Shown in pieces: positions 1 to 11,570 of a stretch of DNA of 64,000 bases. Where the stretch lies: the NCBI RefSeq assembly GCF_030052815.1, contig NC_079496.1, positions 40,015,593 to 40,079,592 of the forward strand, written 5' to 3'. Both the position numbers and the translations under genes were made by a program. The notes under the pieces were generated by a model. That model was not told where the DNA came from and made no database searches. It saw only the letters and a list, made by a program, of their open reading frames with translations. Each line of letters begins with the position of its first letter. Positions within the stretch are counted from its first letter, which is position 1. Origin of the DNA: Hevea brasiliensis. Lineage: Eukaryota > Streptophyta > Magnoliopsida > Malpighiales > Euphorbiaceae.

Positions 1-183
1 AGAACGAACGATAGTTGATACTAGAAGTATAATATTAAATTAGATTAAATTCCAGAATATCCAAAGTATAATCCATTTCTTTCTTTATTTGTATATGTTA
101 TTTTCTTGTTACATTATCGGACCACTAAGCACCAATGCTTAGCGCGATGGATTTGTTTCCTTCGCGTAGGTACTGAAGATAAA
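1..183 (+). mobile_element. C1 Gypsy 5' LTR, first segment
   Basis: Left part of the 5' LTR of the oldest element here (C1, plus strand). It matches, in reverse complement, the solo LTR at 47572-51934, including the 7-bp stem CTAAGCA/TGCTTAG (125-142). It is interrupted after 183 by A1 and resumes at 11076; bases 179-183 (ATAAA) recur at 11076-11080 as the A1 target duplication. The true start lies before the window. No coding sequence. Confidence 0.85.
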
Positions 184-788
184 TGTCACACCCTACTCCT
201 CTGTAAGATGTAACATGATCCCGCAGTACACCTAATGAATTACCGTACTTCGCCTACTGATAACCCATTAGATACACTACAAGGGATTTTAAAACAATTT
301 CGTGCAATTTAAATCATCGATTAAAATCTGGTGTTATAAAATTTTTTCAAAATTTCGGCAAAGTGCCGGCTGTATTTTGAGAAAACAGTTCTTCAATCCT
401 GTAAAAGAAAAATGCTCCCAATATGTTTTCTCAAATACAACTTCAGTAACTTCAATTCAATTCACAATTCAATTCTCAATATACAATCAATTCATTTTCG
501 AACTAATCCCATCATAAAGAAATATCTCATTCATTTCAAGACTCAAAATTTATATTACAAACTATTCAGATAATTGAAATTCCAAATTTACATTTACAAT
601 AATTTACATTTAATTACATACCAAAATGTTTTACAAGAGTTTTTATACAATTGCTCAAATAATTTACATACATATTATTACATGCTTACATCAAAACCTA
701 TGTACATGGGTATATCTATGTTATACCTGGAGCTGATCTGAATGTATCCTCAAAGTAACTTAATCACTGCTCTATGCTCTTCTTACCT

Positions 789-811
789 GCGACAACATGC
801 AAAGCTATCGC
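789..811 (-). promoter_or_regulatory. A-family LTR stem-loop (A1 3' LTR)
   Basis: In sense orientation GCGATAGC, a 7-nt loop, then GTTGTCGC: an 8-bp stem with two G-U pairs. It follows directly on the arms CTGAG...CTCAG. The same structure recurs at 7.6 kb, 17.57 kb, 24.7 kb and 27.8 kb with pairing kept. Role unknown; it lies about 0.6 kb from the LTR 3' end, where a polyadenylation or R-region element could sit (inference). Confidence 0.55.
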
Positions 812-1210
812 TGAGTGGTGAACTCAGTGGTGCACAACTATAATTTAAAACATAGTACAATATACATTGACAAATTTTACAGTAAATAATTTGAGAATCT
901 GAATACTGATCAAATTTCACAACTCAAAATATTCATTGCCAATAATGTAAATCATTTGTATAAATGACTTGGAGCACAAAATTCAATTTATCAAATCATG
1001 ACTATCCATTTAAGTAATTCCAACAAAATCAATTATACATAAACCATAATTGAAATCACCATTCCTTGCCATTCAAAAGCCATTCTGTATCTCAAAAATC
1101 ATTATGTATCTCAAAAATCATACTGTATCTCAAAAATCATACTATATCTCAAAAATCAATCTTTATCTCACTAATATGCAAGACTAATCCGAAAGGGCCA
1201 TATTCGATGT

Positions 1211-1280
1211 GATTCTAACTCCCTATGGTCGGGGAGGTCGAATCAGATTCTAACTCCCTATGGTCGGGGAGGTCGAATCA
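1211..1280. repeat. 35-bp perfect direct repeat in A LTR
   Basis: Two head-to-tail 35-bp units, each beginning GATTCTAACTCCCTATGG and containing CGGGGAGGTCGAATCA. The same pair is in the other A1 LTR (about 8072-8141) and, reversed, in A2 (about 17063-17132 and 24219-24288). A3 lacks it and has a different repeat there. Confidence 0.8.
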
Positions 1281-4217
1281 TCGTGCACAGTACCATCACA
1301 ATAATGAATCTTCCGCAAGGGCCATAACGATAACATAAACTTAGATCTAACCTCAAATCAGAGGAAAATCTAAGCCTGTGCACATACCATGGTAATCAAA
1401 ACATAACTAACTCCATTGTCTTCTCAACAAATGAGAGAGACGGGTAATAACCTAGTCAAGCATCTATAGTGAGATATAAAACAATATTATAATCCATTTA
1501 GTGAGCATAAATCACAATATAATTCGATTCAAAGTCAATTCTAATATCCAATAATTTTTATGCTCATCACAATTCAAATCATAAATTTACATTTTTCCAT
1601 GAAAAGTACCATCACAATTCAAAACATGTTCTATCACAATTTTCCAAAACATAATTTATTCAATCCATAACAATGCTTAATACTTATGGAAATACCATTT
1701 CACAAAACCAAATTCATACATACTATAACAATTTTCAATAATCATTGAATTAAATCCAATGCTTGTTAAACATAATTCATAAGAAAAATATGTCATTTAA
1801 TCATATGAAATATTCAAACAAAATCAGTTAAAAACTAGTTGTGCACAAACCTCTGATGACTGTCTCCCTGATCTGGACTCAGTGTTTCCTTCCCTTTTCC
1901 TGAGTCCTTGTTAACTGAGAAACATAATTTGAAGTGTTTCAAGATACTAAATTAAATCGTCTCTATCGATGGTGTTTGGTAAATAATGCATCGAACTCAA
2001 TTATTCACTTAATCACCTAATATACCGACCCTCATTGCGTTTTAGGTAAATTAGGTTTTAGTGTCGTTAATATGTCACATTTGATAGGGTTTTAGGTTTG
2101 GTATGTTTTACCAAAGTCATTTCCTTGCTTAGTGCATTTTAATGCAAATTCTTTGGATTAGGGACACCTGGTTTGACCTAACCGGACGATCTAGTTCCCT
2201 CGGTTTTCGAGTCTCGGTCGAAACTACAAACTTGTAGATCTAGGTCTTATTGCACGGTGCAAAATTTCAGGTCAATCCGAGTTAAGTAGACCAAGTTATG
2301 GTCATTACACTATTGCTGGTCAAGTGGTACCATTTTAGGTCAATTTTAGGTCAAATTGGTCAATTCTGGTTCGGCCAGTTTTGGACCCGAACTTGTGCAA
2401 GTTTTTTGACTTGCTTATGGTCATTTCTGGGCTTTGGTGTCTTCATAAGACTTGTAGGTATGGGTCTTAACTATTCTTGGTCAAAATTTCAGGTCAATTG
2501 GACCTGGTTTGAGTGAGTTATGGCCTAAACACTCACTGCTGCCCAATTGGTCATTTTTCAGGTCCTAATTGCACCTAATCCGAATTGGTCATTTTTAGGT
2601 CACCTTGCAAGCAGAATTTTGGCATGGTTCTCAATGAAAGTTGGCACATTTTGTGCCTAGTTTCACCTCAAATTGGTCTCATACCAATTGAGGTTACACA
2701 TTCAAGGTTATAGGCTAAAATATACACTGCCCTCAATATGCATTTCACCCCAACTTCAAACACACACTTACCTTTGCCATTTGTTTACTTACCTACCAAA
2801 CTGTTTTGGCACATTACCAAAAGCATTTTCTACATTACATTAGCATTATTTTGGGCAGATTCCAATCACCCTCAACACACCAAATATCATTCACAATTAC
2901 AATTTCTAAGTACCATTACAAACACACCTAAACATTACAAACTTTACATACACTTTACAATGTTAATTTACATACATATCATCAATCCTTCTAGGTCAAT
3001 ATTCTGCCCACACTTCCTTCAATATATACCATTACTCAAGTGTCCACAAGCTGCCACAAACCATTCTTCAACATCACATTGCCGTCCCATATACCAATTC
3101 CCATCAAAGTGCATAATTCACCATATAAACATGAAATAATTCACTAAGTTACTAAATCACCATGATTAACATTATTTCTCATCAATTATATGCACCAATA
3201 CCTCATCAAAAACGTGACTCATGGCTGTCCAAAATGAAAACAACAATAACCCTTCAAACTCAAAATTTTCCTTCACCAATCTAACACCCATAACATGAAC
3301 ATAAACTTTAACAAAGTATTTCTCAAAAATGCAAACTTACCTTTAATTGTAACTTGCTAAACCTTCACCAAACTTCTCAAAATTGGTATCAATATCTTCC
3401 TTGTGGTGTGTAGACCATTTTTCATGAAGCTATCAAAGTGATTGGAGTTGAAAATGGGGAGTGCATGGAGCTTTGAAGAAAAACGTTAATGGTGGCTTTC
3501 TTTTCTTTCTCAAATCGGCTAGGTTTAATGGAATGAGGAAGATGACCTTTTGAGTGGGAATAATCTGCCCACTTATGAAGCAATTTAATCATTTTAATGT
3601 TCTTAGTGGTCCACTAAAGAATTTAAGTCATATTTTATGTTAAATTCCCACTTATTCCACATTTAACCCATGATTTTTGCTATTTACTTTAGGTACCACT
3701 AAACTAATTTTTCATTTTATTTTCTAAGTGTAATACTATTTATTTTTAATGGACATTTAGGTCAAAAGACAATTCGGGGTGTCAAATGACCATAATGCCC
3801 TGCTCGATTCGTTCCCGATTTTTCGGTAAAACCGTATTTTGTCTGTTTTTCGATTTCTCACTTTTCTTTGTACTAATTATTTAATTTTTCTTTAATCTTT
3901 CTAATGAGATTTATACTTCAATAAGGTTCTATTTAAGTCCTAAAAATATTTTCCAGGGTTCCCCGCAGTCCAGGGCTAGTCAACGGTCCACGCCGTGACT
4001 TCCCGGTGCGGTCACCCATTGCTAGGTTTTCCGGCTCGCTTAACTTGATCACATTTCTTTGCTATTATTTTTCCTTTGTTTATCTTGTATTTTCTTTTCT
4101 TGTATTTCATTATTTTATGTCTCCTCCCTCGTGTCAAAGTGTAGTTCTAGGCATCCTAGTGTCCAGGACAAGACAGTCACCGAATGTTAACGCACTACCG
4201 AACTTTGGGGTGTTACA

Positions 4218-4231
4218 ATTCTCCCCCCCTT
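4218..4231 (-). other. A1 polypurine tract
   Basis: In sense orientation AAGGGGGGGAGAAT directly abuts the 3' LTR. It is the expected primer site for plus-strand DNA synthesis and fixes the element strand. The same tract is at 21191-21204 in A2. Confidence 0.9.
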
Positions 4232-4263
4232 AAATAAATTTCGTCTCGAAATTTTACCTGGCA

Positions 4264-5325
4264 TTAGTCTCTGAACAGCTGTGGGTGCTGTCTCCTCATA
4301 TCCTCTTCACGTTCCCAAGTAGCTTCCTGGCCTGAATGATGGTTCCACAGCACTTTAACCAGGGGTATCTGTTTGTTCCTCAGCTGCTTCACCTCATAAG
4401 CCAGAATTTTTATGGTTCTTCCTCTTATGAGTGGTCTGGGTTTACTTCAATCTCTTCAACTGATAGTACATGAGATGGGTCTGATCTGTACCTCCTTAAC
4501 ATGGACACATGGAAGACACTGTGTATCCTTGCTAGCTCTGGAGGTAATGCCAACCGACATGCCAAAGGACCTACTCTTTCCAGAACCTCATATGGTCCAA
4601 TGAAACGAGGACTCAGTTTCCCCTTTCTGCCAAATCTCATAATCCTCTTCCAAGGAGAAACTTTGAGGAATACTTTATCACCCACTGCATATCCAATATC
4701 TCTTCTCTTCAGATCAACATAAGACTTCTGACGGTCTGACGCAGCCTTGAGTCTATCTCTGATCAATTTGATCTTTTCCTATGTCTGCTGAACAATTTCT
4801 GGCCCAATCACCTTTCTTTCACCTACTTCATCCCAACATAAGGGAGTTCTGCACTTTCTGCCATACAAAGCTTCATATGGAGGCATCCCTATGCTTGATT
4901 GGTAGTTGCTGTTATAAGCAAACTCAATCAAAGGCAAGTGTGTATCCCAACTACCTTCAAATTCAATCACACAAGCCCGTAGCATACCCTCCAATGTCTG
5001 AATAACCCTTTCAGACTGGCCATCTGTCTGTAGGTGGAATGCTGTGCTGAAGTTCAATCTAGTTCCTAGGGCTCTCTGAAGACTACCCCAGAATCTAGAA
5101 GTGAACCTAGGATCTCTGTCAGACACAATTGATACTGGCACTCCATGCAATTTTACAATTTCATATATGTACAATCTGGCCAATCTTTCCAGGCTATAGT
5201 CCATCCGAACTGGCAAAAAGTGAGCAGACTTGGTTAGTCTATCAACTATAACCTATACTGCATCATGACTATTCTGTGTCCTCGGAAATCTCATCACAAA
5301 ATCTATAGTTATCTATTCCCTTATA
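4264..5325 (-). pseudogene. pol: A1 integrase core, GPY/F and chromodomain (broken)
   Basis: Integrase would insert element cDNA into the chromosome. Reading leftwards: [12 protein letters not shown], the second catalytic region [16 protein letters not shown], a [10 protein letters not shown] stretch, [20 protein letters not shown], then RRDIGYAVGDKVFLKV, the GPY/F block KLSPRFIGPYEVLERVGP and a chromodomain-like tail (LRNKQI, ATWERE) ending in TAA at 4264-4266. In-frame stops: TAG at 5253-5255 where relatives have Trp in AVWVIVDR, TAG at 4779-4781 (E in A2), and a TAA near 4428 in place of Tyr. The first stop is shared with A2, so it predates this copy. The zinc-binding N-terminus is missing. 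The part from 4425 to 5216 is otherwise open in one frame. Non-functional. Confidence 0.9.
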
Positions 5326-5339
5326 ATGTTTCATAGGGT

Positions 5340-5600
5340 GTCACTTGTATGCTAGCTTGACACTTATTTTTATGTATACAAATTCTGTTAGTGGAATGTA
5401 TCTGTCCCATCTCCTTCGGATTCAAGGACAGAAGTTCTTAGTATATTCTCGAGGGCTTATCACGCATTACAGGTTATTATTATCATTTCATTTCATTATT
5501 TACAGGAACTCAATGAGTTTTTTAAAATTTACCTGAATCACTTGTTTCGACTGTCCATCCATCTGAGGATAATAAGTCGTACTGATATCTCTAAGCTTAT
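5340..5600 (-). pseudogene. A1 second integrase fragment with intron-like insert
   Basis: A degenerate integrase piece lies upstream (in sense) of the main one, although its content belongs downstream: HPQMDGQ...QVIQ around 5533-5590, then a 77-bp insert (5456-5532) starting GTAAAT and ending AG, then remains of the FVY...KCQASIQ...PYET stretch to about 5340. The same arrangement is in A2 (19821-20095). It is an extra copy of the integrase middle, from a related intron-bearing element. No coding potential remains. Confidence 0.7.
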
Positions 5601-6193
5601 AGCAATTACTGTGGTACAGGTAATTCACACTAATGTAACTGAGTCACTGACTCTAGCTACCTTACAAGTGTAGTCGTTTGAGAGGCTAGTTCTGAAGTTT
5701 TAAATTTCTGACTAAATTTTTCACATTTATTTCCAGTAATAGTATTCTATTCGGGTGCAACTGTATCAATTTATAGATTACTTACAAATATTCTTAATTT
5801 ATTATACCACGAGGAAGCACGTAGCTCTACACAATAATCCCGTGTCGGTACTATAATCTGTAGCTTACAATACAAACATCGAGAATATTATATAGTCACT
5901 ACGTTATAACCTCATGGACTAGGTTTTCTAACATCTTATCTTTCTCGAATCCACTAATATCCTAAACTGATTCTGATTACAATATCCCAATTCTTTTAGT
6001 TAACAATTCTTCCAAAATTAGTGTCAATCATACTTGTTATTGTAGTTTTGATCCTAAAAGACTAGTCACTAACGCATCAAATTTATTCTCCTGTAAGGGA
6101 ATAGCAACAGAACATATAGTTCTGACACTAACACACAATTAAGTAGTGCTGGGATCAAATAATAACTAATTGTTTCTTTCAAAATTTAAGAAC
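5601..6193 (-). other. A1 interior, no recognisable coding sequence
   Basis: About 0.6 kb between the gag remnant and the integrase fragments. A related element (C2) has capsid, protease, RT and RNase H between these landmarks. Parts resemble 19124-19820 of A2, so it belongs to the family, but I recognise no protein domain or regulatory site. Confidence 0.6.
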
Positions 6194-6871
6194 TTACCAG
6201 TAGCTACATCTGAAGTTTCTGCTCTTTCTCCTTGGCGCACAAGTGACGCCCGATCGTGCACTACCATATTCGGGTTGATTCACTGTGTTATAGTGGTGAG
6301 GAGTACTAACTCTATTTCTATCTTGACTCTGACTGACGGTCTGTGAAATCCAGAGAGCAGATCGAGGTGGTTTAGTACAATCTTTAGCAAAGTGTCCAAG
6401 TTTTCCACAATTGTAGTAGGCTCCAGAGGTCTTATAGCATATCCCACCATGATATTTTCCACAAGTTTCACATAGGCGGGAAGGGTAGGAACTTCTAGTT
6501 GTTTGACGACTGGACCTTGGTGGTCTCTGTCTTAATGATCCACCTCTATCGTATCCCTGAGCTCGGGGTTCCTCAAATTCTTTTCTCTTTCTCAAATTAC
6601 TGTTCGAGCTCTAACCCATAGGTTTCTCCCTCTTTTCCATTTCACACTGCCCTTGTGGGAGTTGGGTCTGTACTTGGGCTTGGGCCGATAGATTATCAGC
6701 CATTTGTTGGAAGAAAGTGGCCATTTGCTGGGCCATTTGTGCAGTAATTTGTACTGGTAAAACTGGTACAGTCGGGCCTTCGACACTTTGTGGAGCTGGG
6801 GCCTCAACTTGTACTTCTGCCATCATGGACTGTTCTACGGTCTCATTTTTCTCTTCCATATCTTTCCACAA
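6194..6871 (-). pseudogene. gag: A1 gag remnant, zinc knuckle kept, capsid lost
   Basis: Gag packages element RNA. What remains is an N-terminal part (MEEKNETVEQ, APAPQSVEGP, AQMAQQMATFFQQMADNL), a basic linker and the zinc knuckle CGKLGHFAKDC preceded by CGKYHGGIC. The central capsid domain, seen in C2 as the FGKRED... and EYEKEF...YGREI segments, is absent. The frame is interrupted by a TAG at 6611-6613 where A2 has CAG (Gln), a C-to-T change. The start at 6871 is tentative; ATG 6857 (MEEK) is equally likely. The tail ending at 6194 differs from A2. Not functional as a capsid protein. Confidence 0.85.
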
Positions 6872-7026
6872 GATTCTCTATTCCTGTACAACCAACATAA
6901 GGAGATTCCTCTCCATTAGTTCATATTTATGATGTAAATGTACTATATGTATCAAACATTTGAGCAGTTGTAGTTACCGACAAAAAGATTTCAAATTCAC
7001 AGTTCGACATTTACTTTAAAACCATT

Positions 7027-7038
7027 GCTCTGATACCA
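7027..7038 (-). other. A1 primer binding site
   Basis: In sense orientation TGGTATCAGAGC, a few bases inside the 5' LTR; complementary to the 3' end of plant initiator tRNA-Met. Same site in A2, K1, K2 and C2. Confidence 0.9.
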
Positions 7039-7045
7039 CAAAACA

Positions 7046-10000
7046 TGTCACACCCTACTCCTCTGTAAGATGTAACATGATCCCGCAGTACACCTAATGA
7101 ATTACCGTACTTCGCCTACCGATAACCCATTAGATACACTACAAGGGATTTTAAAACAATTTCGTGCAATTTAAATCATCGATTAAAATCTGGTGTTATA
7201 AAATTTTTTCAAAATTTTGGCAAAGTGCCGGCTGTATTTTGAGAAAACAGTTCTTCAATCCTGCAAAAGAAAAATGCTCCCAATATGTTTTCTCAAATAC
7301 AACTTCAGTAACTTCAATTCAATTCACAATTCAATTCTCAATACACAATCAATTCATTTTCGAACTAATCCCATCATAAAGAAATATCTCATTCATTTCA
7401 AGACTCAAAATTTATATTACAAACTATTCAGATAATTGAAATTCCAAATTTACATTTACAATAATTTACATTTAATTACATACCAAAATGTTTTACAAGA
7501 GTTTTTATACAACTGCTCAAATAATTTACATACATATTATTACATGCTTACATCAAAACCTATGTACATGGGTATATCTATGATATACCTGGAGCTGATC
7601 TGAATGTATCCTCAAAGCAACTTAATCACTGCTCTATGCTCTTCTTACTGCGACAAAGATGCAAAGCTATCGCTGAGTGGTGAACTCAGTGGTGCACAAC
7701 TATAATTTAAAACATAGTACAATATACATTGACAAATTTTACAGTAAATAATTTGAGAATCTGAATACTAATCAAATTTCACAACTCAAAATATTCATTG
7801 CCAATAATGTAAATCATTTGTATAAATGACTTGGAGCACAAAATTCAATTTATCAAATCATGACTATCCATTTAAGTAATTCCAACAAAATCAATTATAC
7901 ATAAACCATAATTGAAATCACCATTCCTTGCCATTCAAAAGCCATTCTGTATCTCAAAAATCATTATGTATCTCAAAATCATATCAGATCTCAAAAATCA
8001 TACTATATCTCAAAAATCAATCTTTATCTCACTAATATGCAAGACTAATCCGAAAGGGCCATATTCGATGTGATTCTAACTCCCTATGGTCGGGGAGGTC
8101 GAATCAGATTCTAACTCCCTATGGTCGGGGAGGTCGAATCATCGTGCACAGTACCATCACAATAATGAATCTTCCGCAAGGGCCATAACGATAACATAAA
8201 CTTAGATCTAACCTCAAATCAGAGGAAAATCTAAGCCTGTGCACGTACCATGGTAATCAAAACATAACTAACTCCATTGTCTTTTCAACAAATGAGAGAG
8301 ACGGGTAATAACCTAGTCAAGCATCTATAGTGAGATATAAAATAATATTATAATCCATTTAGTGAGCATAAATCACAATATAATTCGATTCAAAGTCAAT
8401 TCTAATATCTAATAATTTTTATGCTCATCACAATTCAAATCATAAATTTACATTTTTCCATGAAAAGTACCATCACAATTCAAAACATGTTCTATCACAA
8501 TTTTCCAAAACATAATTTATTCAATCCATAACAATGCTTAATACTTATGGAAATACCATTTCACAAAACCAAATTCATACATACTATAACAATTTTCAAT
8601 AATCATTGAATTAAATCCAATGCTTGTTAAACATAATTCATAAGAAAAATATGTCATTTAATCATATGAAATATTCAAACAAAATCAGTTAAAAACTAGT
8701 TGTGCACAAACCTCTGATGACTGTCTCCCTGATCTGGACTCAGTGTTTCCTTCCCTTTTCCTGAGTCCTTGTTAACTGAGAAACATAATTTGAAGTGTTT
8801 CAGTACTAAATTAAACTGTCTATATCGATGGTGTTTGGTAAATAATGCACTGAACTCAATTATTCACTTAATCACCTAATATACCGACCCTCGTTGCGTT
8901 TTAGGTAAATTAGGTTTTAGTGTCGTTAATATGTCACATTTGATAGGGTTTTAGGTTTGGTATGTTTTACGAAAGTCATTTCCTTGCTTAGTGCATTTTA
9001 ATGCAAATTGCTGGATTCCGGGACACTGGTTTGACCTAACCGGACGATCTAGTTTCCTCGGTTTTCGAGTCTCGGTCGAAACTACAAACTTGTAGATCTA
9101 GGTCTTATTGCACGCGGTGCAAAATTTCAGGTCAATCCGAGTTAAGTAGACCAAGTTATGGTCATTACACTATTGCTGGTCAAGTGGTACCATTTTAGGT
9201 CAATTTTAGGTCAAATTGGTCAATTCTGGTTCGGCCAGTTTTTGGACCCGAACTTGTGCAAGTTGTTTGACTTGCTTATGGTCATTTCTGGGCTTTGGTG
9301 TCTTCATAAGACTTGTAGGTATGGGTCTTAACTATTCTTGGTCAAAATTTCAGGTCAATTGGACCTGGTTTGAGTGAGTTATGGCCTAAACACTCACTGC
9401 TGCCCAATTGGTCATTTTTCAGGTCCTAATTGCACCTAATCCGAATTGGTCATTTTTTTACGTCACCTTGCAAGCAGAATTTTGGCATGGTTTCTCAATG
9501 AAAGTTGGCACATTTTGTGCCTAGTTTCACCTCAAATTGGTCTCATACCAATTGAGGTTACACATTCAAGGTTATAGGCTAAAATATACACTGCCCTCAA
9601 TATGCATTTCACACCCCAACTTCAAACACACACTTACCTTTGCCATTTGTTTACTTACCTACCAAACTGTTTTGGCACATTACCAAAAGCATTTTCTACA
9701 TTACATTAGCATTATTTTGGGCAGATTCCAATCACCCTCAACACAACAAATATCATTCACAATTACAATTTCTAAGTACCATTACAAACACACCTAAACA
9801 TTAGAAACTTTACATACACTTTACAATGTTAATTTACATACATATCATCAATCCTTCTAGGTCAATATTCTGCCCACACTTCCTTCAATATATACCATTA
9901 CTCAAGTGTCCACAAGCTGCCACAAACCATTCTTCAACATCACATTGCCGTCCCATATACCAATTCCCATCAAAGTGCATAATTCACCATATAAACATGA

Positions 10001-11075
10001 AATAATTCACTAAGTTACTAAATCACCATGATTAACATTATTTCTCATCAATTATATGCACCAATACCTCATCAAAAACGTGACTCATGGCTGTCCAAAA
10101 TGAAAACAACAATAACCCTTCAAACTCAAAATTTTCCTTCACCAATCTAACACCCATAACATGAACATAAACTTTAACAAAGTATTTCTCAAAAATGCAA
10201 ACTTACCTTTAATTGTAACTTGCTAAACCTTCACCAAACTTCTCAAAATTGGTATCAATATCTTCCTTGTGGTGTGTAGACCATTTTTCATGAAGCTATC
10301 AAAGTGATTGGAGTTGAAAATGGGGAGTGCATGGAGCTTTGAAGAAAAAAGTTAATGGTGGCTTTCTTTTCTTTCTCAAATCGGCTAGGTTTAATGGAAT
10401 GAGGAAGATGACCTTTTGAGTGGGAATAATCTGCCCACTTATGAAGTAATTTAATCATTTTAATGTTCTTAGTGGTCCACTAAAGAATTTAAGTCATATT
10501 TTATGTTAAATTCCCACTTATTCCACATTTAACCCATGATTTTTGCTATTTACTTTAGGTACCACTAAACTAATTTTTCATTTTATTTTCTAAGTGTAAT
10601 ACTATTTATTTTTAATGGACATTTAGGTCAAAAGACAATTCGGTGTCAAATGACCATAATGCCCTGCTCAAGTTACGTTCGATTTTTCAGAAACCGTATT
10701 TTGTCTGTTTTTCGATTTCTCACTTTTCTTTGTACTAATTATTTAATTTTTCTTTAATCTTTCTAATGAGATTTATAGTTCAATAAGGTTCTATTTAAGT
10801 CCTAAAATATTTTCCGTGGTTCCTCGATCGAGGCTAGTCAACGGTCCACGCCGTGACTTCCGTCATGATCACCCATCGCTAGGTTTCCTACGCTTAACTT
10901 GATCACATTTCTTTGCTATTATTTTTCCTTTGTTTTTCTTGTATTTTTTTTTCTTGTATTTCATTATTTTATGTCTCCTCCCTCGTGTCAAAGTGTAGTT
11001 CTAGGCATCCTAGCTGTCCGGACAGCACTGGTCACCGGAACAGCAGAACGCACTACCGAACTTTGGGGTGTTACA
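7046..11075 (-). repeat. A1 5' LTR
   Basis: 4030 bp, partner of 184-4217, followed by target duplication ATAAA (11076-11080). Apart from scattered, mostly C/T, changes it equals the other LTR. Exceptions are dense blocks in GC-rich motifs: compare 3770-3840 with 10635-10695, 3950-4035 with 10810-10885, and 4148-4200 with 11009-11056. No gene. Confidence 0.95.
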
Positions 11076-11570
11076 ATAAAGTCCAGTGGACAATTGACTG
11101 GGATTTTTGGAGTCTTGATCTGCAGAAGTGTCTGAAGTATTCAAGGTTGTCACCTCCTCAGCAATGCATGTAGATAGGGCTCACATTAGTTTGGCTATTT
11201 CATATGTAATCAATTTATACATCATGTAAATTATAAGATTATGTAATTATTTTGTAAATTATGTAAATTAATAGAAATATGAGAATTTTGATATGTAAAT
11301 GGAGCGTGAATGATAAAGTATGGAAATGAATGTGAAATTGAATTATATAGAGAATATTTGAACTGATTAGATGATTATGATTAGTATGGATGAGATTTTT
11401 ATTTCAAAATATTATGGAATTTTTAAAGCAGGTGAATCGTGAAAAATGTCAAATGATAATAAAATAGGGAGAAACTCTGTTAGATTCTCCTTAGAAGATA
11501 ATAGATTTTAAATTATAATGAGTTCAAAATAAATTAAGGATTAAAGTAAGATAAGATAGGGTGCTCCTGC
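11076..11570 (+). mobile_element. C1 Gypsy 5' LTR, middle segment
   Basis: Continuation of C1 after A1, bounded right by K1 (target duplication CCTGC at 11566-11570). Reverse-complement similarity to 47600-48110 is clear, for example GTTGTCACCTCCTCAGCAAT and GCATGTAGATAGG. No coding sequence. Confidence 0.85.

Larger units (their letters stand above)
184..4217 (-). repeat. A1 3' LTR
   Basis: Long terminal repeat of 4034 bp, paired with 7046-11075. In element sense it starts TGTAACACCCC and ends GGGTGTGACA. It holds no gene; short ORFs at 302-517, 2298-2516 and 2738-3139 are chance frames. Visible structure: a 19-bp periodic run around TATCTCAAAAATCAT at about 1085-1170, a perfect 35-bp direct repeat at 1211-1280, a hairpin at 789-811, and three diverged copies of a module containing TTTCAGGTCAAT and a GTTATGG core (about 2225-2710). 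Confidence 0.95.
184..11075 (-). mobile_element. A1: non-autonomous Ty3/Gypsy (Tekay-like) element
   Basis: A structurally complete LTR retrotransposon, minus strand: 3' LTR 184-4217, interior 4218-7045, 5' LTR 7046-11075, TG...CA ends, perfect 5-bp duplication ATAAA at 179-183 and 11076-11080. The interior has a polypurine tract beside the 3' LTR and an initiator tRNA-Met primer site beside the 5' LTR. Its only recognisable coding content is a gag remnant without capsid domain and integrase pieces; protease, RT and RNase H are absent. LTRs of 4 kb around a 2.8 kb interior are unusual proportions. The LTRs are nearly identical, so insertion is young, yet the same deletions occur in A2: it was probably moved by proteins from another element. 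Confidence 0.95.

Noticed and set aside
2738..3139. 133-codon frame in A1 3' LTR, with a shifted relative at 9537-9797
   Set aside because: Within an LTR, broken differently in the partner copy, low-complexity composition.
7027..7038. tRNA gene suggested by the tRNA-Met match
   Set aside because: Only the 12-base primer complement is present, no cloverleaf; it is the reverse transcription primer site.
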